Source: Rhipidocladum racemiflorum (Eukaryota > Streptophyta > Magnoliopsida > Poales > Poaceae). Taken from it: 64,000 nucleotides of DNA. The notes below the pieces were generated by a model. The model searched no databases. It saw only the letters and a program-made list of their open reading frames with translations, and was not told the DNA's origin. The translations under genes were made by a program, and so were the position numbers. The DNA lies in NCBI GenBank assembly GCA_036346355.1, contig CM070581.1, positions 372,001 to 436,000 on the forward strand, in the 5' to 3' direction. Below, piece after piece: positions 56,932 through 64,000 of the stretch; positions within the stretch are counted from its first letter, which is position 1; each line of letters begins with the position of its first letter.

Positions 56932-59900
56932 TTACTCACATATATCCTCCATTTCTTCTATCAGGCCTCTTACATCAGCAAGAACCTCTTGAGCCTCAGC
57001 TTTAAATTCTTCTGTCATTGCAGTGGACTCACTTCGAACCTTCATCAATTTCTCCTTCATTTGTTCCAACTCATCTACGTGTCGGTCAATCATTTCCTGG
57101 TATCCAGATTCATGCCTAGCAACCAGATCTTCTGCATTTTTTTCAATGAGCTTAAGGCGGGTAACAAGAGTGTCCTTGTTGAACTTGCGGCGGGAGTCTT
57201 CCTCTAATGCCACGCGGCTGTAGTATCTCTTGTGTTCAGCATAAGGAGTCTCCTTTAAATCCAACGCTGTGTTCTTCTTGTCATAGTACGCAAAGAAATA
57301 GATAAAGCCATTATCACCCCCGATGGCAAGGTAGCTGCGTTTACTAGCCTGCAACAAATAGACAGAGAACAAAATTTACTTTCCAAAAAAAAGATGAGGA
57401 ATGAAAATCGATGAACTATATATACCAAATAATGGTATTTTGTAATGGCATATCTATAACCGGGCATTTTTATAATGACATAGAAGTTAAAAACCCTATT
57501 ATCAATTAATGGCAAAGTAGGTGAACAATTAATTTTCTCTATTTTTTTAGCTCCATATAATGAAAAGTACATTTTGTCAACTTTTAGTTTTGATTTTAAA
57601 AAGCTAGTTGGATGTTTGCTGCGTTGCAACAAATTTAAAATAGATAAAATGATAAATCATTAGTGATAAACATTTCTTTAGTGTCAGATCAATGATCGTT
57701 TTGTTTTTCTTTTTTAAAAAAAAGGAAACAATTTTCTTTCATATGTCGACTAACCTGACACACTGTAAATTATACATATTTTTCATCTAGCATAATTATC
57801 CAAAGCAAGATATATATACGGCTTGTTGGTATCATGGCTTGCATGTGAAACGTACAGCAAACATCAGCACATCACTTGAACTCTCAATCATTAACCATTC
57901 ATTTAGAATTAAGTGCCACAACTCTATTAGCAAGCATTCCCTCTAAAATTTAAGAACAGAGAAGAACTACACATCTAGAAAAGCATTTTTATGTATAGGA
58001 GAGTGAGAGTTCAAGTGAAAAAAGAAAGAAAGAAAGAAAATGCCACATCTGCAGTCCACGTGTCTACCACGTAAGCGAAAAATCACACACGTGGGTGCCA
58101 CGTCAGCAAAACCACACCCAAAAGGGGTTTTGACGGATCAAAGGATCATTTGAGTCTGGTTTTGACAATTTCAGTATTGGTTATACTCGGTTTTAGAATT
58201 GAGTTACCAAATTGGCGTTGAGGCCAAAGTTGAATCGGATTTTGACAATTCGAGGATCGGTTGTATCCAGTTTTGGAATTGAGGGACTAAATTGGTGTTG
58301 GGGTCTAAGTTGGAGAACCAAATGGGCACTTTTCCTTTATTACAATAAAATAGGAAGATTAGCTAGTTTATGGGACAGACATGTGGTCCATAGCCATCAA
58401 TCAACACTGGTAATCGGCAGTATTACCCTGCTTCTCATATCATAATAAACTAAAAAAACTGATCTAAAATTATTAATTATCCATCTAGATAAAGGAAAAT
58501 TTCCAAGTGGAAAAGGTTGATTTTTAATGTAAAAGCACAAAGACACCCAATTCTAGTTGACTCCATTCAAGAACAAATAAATGGAATGCTAAAAATCAGT
58601 ACTATATAAAATGTGAGTAACAATAAAAGCCGTGAAAGGCATAATGTAACTTTATTTACTGAAAAATGACAGCAATGTATATATTGATTATCATTAATCT
58701 TTATCTCTACCAAGAAAAGCTATATACTGCTTAATATTTTTTAGGAAAAATTGGTTATTCATGATGTGGTTTTCATGCATAGACATTTTCATACCTTTGG
58801 ATTCATTTTGACACATGTGACTTGTCCCCAATTAACTTCCTCAACATGCTTGTGCACGATCTCCCACATCAAAGGATCATTCTGCACATTGCACATTATA
58901 TATAAATTATATTATCACGGTGAATGTCTTAGTTTTATTTTTAAATCATGTAGAAAAGACTACCACATTTTTATCAGCTTTATGATAATCAATTCTATTA
59001 CCGAGTATTTTAGTTTATTTTACAAATATAACACAAATTTAGAAAAATTATACCATGGTATCAGCATATATCAGAAGAGTGTCATGATCGCCACCGGTTA
59101 CAATCATCTTGCCCTTTCTAATAAGTTTAAAATTTAAAATTTACATAGTGTCAGTCAAAAAGATGAATGTAAAACACAAAATTTGTATTATATTTCAATA
59201 CATGTTCTCTTGGTTAGTACCTCGAAACATCAACTGAAAGAACATCTGAATGCCCTCTCCGACAACCGCGATTTAGGATTGATGAATGACCACCGCTTTT
59301 ATCACTCAAAAGATTTAGCCTATATTACAAAGAACAACATAATATACACAGATCAGTACTAGTTCCTAAGTGTTATTGACAATAGATATAGTGATATTAA
59401 CTTACTTGGGTTTAGATTCTCCATCTGTCGGTGCAATAAATTCCCAAATTTTGAAACGATCGAATCTCCTATTAAAAGTTAAGATTATTTTAGTTTCCCA
59501 AATTATATATGTGACGATATTATATTTTACCTATATAAAAGCGACCCAATTGTGGCTAAGATGGAGCCATTCCGGTTTAAAGACATCTCAATTATATGTC
59601 GATCGCAATCTCTGAAAAAAAAACCAACACACACATGTAGTTGTTTATTCACCATGCAATCTCCAATTAACTAGTACATGATACAACCTCTAGTACCCAA
59701 AAGATGTCGTTTTAGATACCGAGCATGGTCTCCGAAATGTAACTTTGACCACTAATTCTATTAGAATTCATTTTTAAAGTCACAAAAAATGATGTTATAA
59801 AAGCATTTTTGAACGAATCAATAGATATAATTTTTATGTGCATAATTCAAATAGTTCACAAAAAATTCATAGAAAAATTTGAAAACTTTGACTAACACGT

Positions 59901-61493
59901 TCTCAAATGGCATATATTAATGAATCGGAGGGAGTATACTATACCCAACGGCGACTTGCACCTGCTAATTTAAATGTAGAAACGAAAGCATTTAGATAAA
60001 AGTAACATTCGATAATCGCCACCATCAGGTCAGGTTAATAAATTTTGTTTTATTCACTGTACTGATTTAGTACAGTACATGATATATCATACTCCACGCA
60101 ACTTGTAGCGACTAATCTAAATAGAGAAACAAACTGAACAAATGTTTTAGCACTTACATTGCACTTGATGCAAACCACTCGATAGAACAATTTTCATAGC
60201 TATTTTTAGAGTCCATCGTAGATACTCTCTGTTTGCCCCACCAGACCTGTAGGTGATATATTAACTATAGTGACTTGCTACAATAAACTCAGGAAAAAAT
60301 GATAAGAAGTTTATAGAATTACCATGATCTTGTCAGATTTTGGATTGCATGAGATCAAGCAAATCCGACCTGGGATAAATTTGACAATAATATCACCATC
60401 AGGAGATGTTCCATGTGGGTGGTGAATTGTCCGTATTATCTTCATTTCATTCTTTGTGACCATTTGATAAATTTTGATTGCCGGAACAAATGGTAGGCCA
60501 ACTGCCAGGTACGTCCCCGAGGATGACCAACAAAGAGATGACACACTCAGCCCTGTTTCAACCTTCAGACACAAAAAACTAAATAAGTTGAGTTTTTTCT
60601 TTAAAGTTTGATTTTAAATTTATGCTAACTAGATGTTTTATTGTGTTTTTTTATTGAAGACATTTTAATGTGTTGGATCTATCTATTATATATAAAAAGA
60701 AGAACTTTAATAAGCGAGAACTTTTATGCAGTCACGGATTATAAGTGCAGTGGAAACCCAATTAATTTTAGATGCGGGAGCAATTCTAGTAGACAATTTC
60801 AGATCCGTGAGAAAATAAAACCTGTCGTTCACCTCCTCTCAACTCTTGCCCTCTTTCCATATATATAGTAGCAACCCATATATTGGGTGATTATTGGCAT
60901 ATATGCAATTTTTCACATATATGCCCACTCTCAACACTACCCTAAGCATGTGTCCTTCCATTTTTTTTGCAGAATTATAAGAGTAAAACTGGATAGCATT
61001 TATTATATCTAGGTAATTACTAAAGATACAATATAGTAGCATTTGATTACCTCTGTTAAATAGAACTTCCTGTCAGATATGTTGTACATTAGAAGTGAGA
61101 CCTTCAGTAGCCTTGGGTCTTTGCTCATGCACCCAGTAGCTAGAATTGTTCCTCTCGCCGGACACCATTGAAGTGTCGAGCCACCAGTGGCTGATGGATC
61201 TGAGCCCTGCACTTGTGAGATATTAAAAGTTTAAATAAAGTCGAGCAATGAGACCATTTAAAAAAAATTGATTAATGCTAGTTAAGGCATACCATCAATT
61301 TCCAATCTCCATCTAAACTTTTCTTCTGCTTGAACACCTTAGTTCCCACTGTGGAAACACAAGCAATAATTGATTTTGCTCTCGAGGCAATGCAATCCCC
61401 TGGTCTCGGGTTCCAATCCAAGCCTCTTATTATAGGTGTAGGACCAACACCCTTCTGGCCAACCGGAACGTAATCCGAATGTGCAAACTCCAT
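56932..61493 (-). CDS. WD40-repeat-like protein with C-terminal coiled coil, eight exons, about 450 aa
   Basis: Minus-strand exons: 61515-61293, 61206-61051, 60562-60323, 60246-60158, 59319-59221, 59117-59054, 58881-58795 and 57348-56932. All have GT-AG introns and phases agree from end to end without a stop, giving 450 residues from ATG 61493. The frame is open up to the acceptor at 61515, so an upstream exon could supply an earlier start. Blade-like strands: STLQWCPARGTILATGCMSK, SVSSLCWSSSGTYLAVGLPF, GHSDVLSVDVSRKGKMIVTG, VTCVKMNPKASKRSYLAIGG. The last exon is a charged coiled coil (HVDELEQMKEKLMKVRSEST). I infer a beta-propeller scaffold protein; no named family was recognised. It is the apparent parent of the palindrome at 21.5-25.9 kb. 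Confidence 0.8.
59690..59938. mobile_element. probable Stowaway-like MITE in intron 4
   Basis: The right end reads CGGAGGGAGTA before TA; the left end near TAGTACCCAAAAG is diverged. It has an AT-rich fold-back body. Copies lie at corresponding places in both palindrome arms, so it predates the duplication. Confidence 0.4.
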
Positions 61494-61834
61494 ATTCGCT
61501 ATTTCTTCACCTCTCCTGGTGAAAAAAGAGAGAATTATCAATTTATGTTTGGAATAAATTAAGCAGTGTGCTTGTGTTGTTGTAAATGTTGGGCATGCAT
61601 GATTTGCAACAGGATAAAAAAAAAGATTTGCTGTTACATCATGCTTGAACAGGTTATTTCTTTCTAGTAGACATTAATTTCGTTTTGATGGTGATAGTTT
61701 ATTATAAAAAAATTTTGGCATGAATGGACGGATCTAATGAGGTTAGTCCTCAATTCCAAGAGGCAGTCGATCCCGTGGGCCCGCCTTTCCACTGGGGCTC
61801 GGTTACTGAAGCAGCGAAGCGAGCGCCCCCCTCA

Positions 61835-62051
61835 GGCCATTCACAATGGAGAGTTTCATTACACAGTTTCCAAGAGTGCCACATCTACTTTTGTCTAGGT
61901 AACCGTGTATCTCAGGTTTCATCCTGATGAAACTCACTCACCTCCCATGAAACTCTTTCTATCTCTTTCTTTATAATTATCTTGCCATATCACCAAACAT
62001 GATGATGTGTCACATCATTTAATGAAAATGAAACTCCCACTGTGAATGGCC
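61835..62051. mobile_element. 217 bp MITE
   Basis: Terminal inverted repeats GGCCATTCACAATGGAGAGT and its inverted form ending CACTGTGAATGGCC, with GTTTCAT subterminal. The 3 bp TSD TCA lies at 61832-61834 and 62052-62054. A 3 bp TSD fits the Tourist/PIF type. Confidence 0.8.
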
Positions 62052-62581
62052 TCATGACCAAGGCGACATCCAAGAACTTCGCCATAGTTCCAAACCAGCT
62101 GTCTTTCTTTGTAGCTAAGCGCGCATACCACCACCACCTCATCGTCATCCTCAAGAACCGGAAAAAAATTTGGGCTTTTGGGGGTTAGGACACCAAATAT
62201 TGGATTTTTACGGTGTTTCTTGGAGGGAGGAAGGGAGGAGGCTGCAAGAGCGTGGCGAAGTGCGTGCCACGATGTAGATTTCTTTTACGCTTTGTCTGGT
62301 GTTAACATCTCTGCGAGGCTGCAGCCTTTTGTGTCTCTTGATCCGCCAATCGGAGGCCATGGGCGTAGGTGGAAGAGGCACTGCGTTCTTTGCTTTTGAT
62401 GCTCCAACTTCCAATCCAATTGCTTGGTTTTGGTTTGGTAACTTTGGTTGGTTGTTTGGCTTTGTGTCTGCGTTTGATTGCGTGGGAAGGCTTGTTTTGG
62501 GAGGATGCTAATTAATGGATACATGGCAGGTTTCTTGGGCAGGCAGTGATCGTGTTGGTGGTGGTGGAGGTGGGGGAGGCG

Positions 62582-63258
62582 ATGAAGGAGGTGGGCGAGA
62601 AGGAGAGGTGCTGGACCGCGGCTATAGCGCAGCGTCTTGTGGCGGCATGGTGCGAATATGCCCGTGCGCTCCAGCGTGTACTACTTCCCAGAGGGCCACG
62701 CCGAGCACGCGCGAGCAGCGGCGGTGGCGGCCATGAGCTTCGCGGCGGCCGGGCGCCAGCGCTCCCAGCGCTCGTGCTCTGCTGCGTGGCGAGGTGCGGT
62801 TCTGGTGATCCGGAGGCAAGCGAGGTGTGCGCCAAGATCCATTTGGTGCGGTTAGATGCAGGGAGGTGGAGTGCCGGAGCTGGAGGAGCTTGGCTGCTTT
62901 CGGCGGCGACCCGTGGAGGCGCGGGAGAAGCGGCCTCCTTCGCCAAAACGGCAGCGATCCGATGCCAACAACTTGGCGGGTTCTCGATCTTGCGCGCTCT
63001 TGCGAGACCATCTTCCCCAAGCTCGACTACGAGGCCGACCGGCCAGTGCAGGCGGTGCTCGCCAGGGCGTGCATGGGGAGGTGTGGAAGTTCGGCACATC
63101 TGGGGGCACGCCACGCGGCATTTGCTCACCACGGGTGGAGCACGTTCGTGAACGAAAGAAGCTCGTCGCGGGGACTCGGTCGTGTTCTTGCGCCTTTGAA
63201 GCCCGAGCATGGAGAGCTCTGCGTCGGGATCTGGCCTTGTGGCGAAGTAGCGTCTTGA
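62582..63258 (+). pseudogene. auxin response factor (ARF10/16-like) N-terminal pseudogene
   Basis: Frameshifted pieces in order: MKEVGEKERCW, SCGGMVRI, VYYFPEGHAEHA, ALVLCCVA, EVCAKIHLV, SFAKT, GGFS, CETIFPKLDYEADRPVQAVL, HLLTTG, GWSTFVNE, KKLVAG, EHGELCVGI. This is the start and B3 DNA-binding domain of ARFs of the ARF10/16 class, transcription factors in auxin signalling. At least five frame changes destroy the frame. No introns are seen within the B3 part. It lies in a segment of about 1.65 kb (61770-63424) that is absent from the duplicate upstream block at 21265-21310, so it was inserted upstream of the WD40-like gene or lost from the copy. Confidence 0.75.
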
Positions 63259-63424
63259 GGCATGGAGCGCATGTCCGGGTGGAAACGCAGAAGTGCGAGG
63301 CTTGTCGGCGTTCTTGCCCGATAATGGCGAAACGCAGCATGGCGATTGGCAGGGTAAATAGGCGGGAGTTTGGCCCACGGCACCAGCAACCCAGCCCTAC
63401 GTGCGGCGGGCGGGCCTTACGCAA

Positions 63425-63640
63425 GAGTGAGACCGAGAGGAGCTCACCGGCCGGCGCGAAGGAGATGGGACAGCGCGGTGATCCGGTGACAACCACCCTG
63501 TGGCTGCTTGGGACTTGCGAGGTGAAAGCACTTACCTGATCGAGTTCAGCTGCTGCTTGCCGGCCCGGTGCTGAAGCAGACGGCAATAGTGTAGTGGCTG
63601 TGAAGAAAACAACTAGTATATGAAAGAAGAGCAAGCGGAA
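63425..63640 (-). other. upstream block and probable noncoding first exon of the WD40-like gene
   Basis: Matches 21014-21265 in inverted orientation. On the minus strand GCTGAACTCGATCAG is followed by the donor GTAAGTGC, as in the duplicate. Conservation of the donor in both copies suggests a 5' UTR exon about 2 kb before the first coding exon. Confidence 0.45.
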
Positions 63641-63670
63641 GAAGATTGAAACAGTATGCGCACTCGAATA

Positions 63671-63728
63671 CGAGGCCTGACCGTATCTATTTATACAACA
63701 CGAGGCCTGACCGTATATTTATACAACC
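63671..63728. repeat. 30 bp tandem duplication
   Basis: CGAGGCCTGACCGTAT with following TATTTATACAACA occurs twice, period 30. Confidence 0.9.
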
Positions 63729-63740
63729 GCGTTACCTGGA

Positions 63741-63840
63741 TCCTAGATAGGCAATCAGTAACTTCCTGGGTGGTGTCGGTGCCGTCCAGATCCTAGATAG
63801 GCAATCAGTAACTTCCTGGGTGGTGCTGGTGCCGCCCAGA
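63741..63840. repeat. 50 bp tandem duplication over an isocitrate dehydrogenase exon end
   Basis: The unit TCCTAGATAGGCAATCAGTA plus 30 bases occurs at 63741-63790 and 63791-63840 with few differences. On the minus strand it encodes the GGTSTTQEVTD end twice, though the second pass is in another frame context. Confidence 0.92.
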
Positions 63841-63981
63841 TCCTTTGTTCTGTACTTGCCTTCCGCGACGACGCGCTTCACTGCCGTTTCCAGACGGTCA
63901 GCAAAGGTCTGGAACTGCAAATGCCTCTGCATCATGGCGTATGATAGAAGCAGGGCAACACGGTTTGCTTTTTCTGCTCTA
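63772..63981 (-). pseudogene. NAD-dependent isocitrate dehydrogenase, C-terminal exon fragment (runs to window end)
   Basis: Minus strand after an acceptor-like CAG near 63982: KANRVALLLSYAMMQRHLQF, then FADRLETAVKRVVAEGKYRT and KDLGGTSTTQEVTD. This is the C-terminal block of plant NAD-IDH catalytic/regulatory subunits (TCA cycle, mitochondria). After EVTD the normal end is replaced by CLSRIW and a second GT-rich repeat from the 50 bp duplication. Upstream exons would lie beyond 64000. It may be a working gene with an altered C-terminus or a captured piece; with only one exon I lean to a fragment. Confidence 0.7.
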
Positions 63982-64000
63982 CGTAACAATATTCTCATTG

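Noticed and set aside
62512..63634. Long minus-strand frames opposite the ARF pseudogene
   Set aside because: The plus strand carries clear ARF B3-domain blocks in order; the minus frames have only low-complexity similarity and cover unrelated segments.
1..64000. tRNA, rRNA or other structured RNA genes
   Set aside because: No cloverleaf-like or rRNA sequence was seen on reading; only tRNA-complementary primer sites of retrotransposons were found.

Overview
The window is nuclear DNA of a grass, most probably a rice (Oryza) or close relative. This rests on AT-rich introns next to GC-rich coding exons, dense MITEs, Helitrons with captured gene pieces, Gypsy and Copia LTRs, and gene fragments that read as cereal proteins. 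No database search was possible. All family names come from motifs, and element ends come from terminal motifs and target-site duplications (TSDs) read directly.

Layout. 1-14.6 kb: a decayed YAK1-type kinase gene is split by a 12.9 kb Helitron (1318-14259). The Helitron holds pieces of a chromomethylase, LRR receptor kinase(s) and a 2-oxoglutarate dioxygenase, and a 7.9 kb non-autonomous Gypsy-like element (5839-13725, TSD ATCAG) is nested in it. 15.7-18.8 kb: a 3.07 kb solo LTR (TSD CGTAC). 18.9-19.3 kb: a hAT-type MITE (TSD GTTTGAGC). 21.0-25.9 kb: a palindrome with arms of about 2.1 kb, each a broken copy of the WD40-like gene at 56.9-61.5 kb. 26-27.5 kb: fold-back elements. 28.5-30.0 kb: an intact single-exon methyltransferase-like gene.

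30.3-40 kb: a PIF/Harbinger transposon (transposase on +, ORF1 on -). Its transposase is split by a second Helitron (31205-36451, minus strand) and by a solo LTR (36913-37818, TSD ACCAC) of the same family as the Gypsy-like element. Helitron 2 carries sense fragments of five unrelated host genes: RBP45, adenylosuccinate synthetase, NOT1, a SNAPC3-like protein and MORF. 42.4-45.1 kb: a truncated SIRE-type Copia element whose LTR has about 18 copies of a short palindrome. 45.1-47.5 kb: a broken hAT transposase. 49.4-52.8 kb: one or two unrecognised plant genes, with an exon/intron unit tandemly triplicated. 54.4-55.9 kb: LTR and CACTA remnants.

56.9-61.5 kb (minus): an intact eight-exon WD40-like gene with a C-terminal coiled coil, whose exon phases all agree. 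Upstream lie a MITE and a frameshifted auxin response factor pseudogene, then the C-terminal exon of an NAD-isocitrate dehydrogenase that runs off the window.

Most of the window is nested transposable-element (TE) sequence. The probable working genes are the methyltransferase (28.5-30.0 kb), the WD40-like gene and possibly the 49.4-52.8 kb gene. The most notable arrangement is the palindromic pair of partial WD40 copies beside their intact relative, which could act as a hairpin siRNA source.
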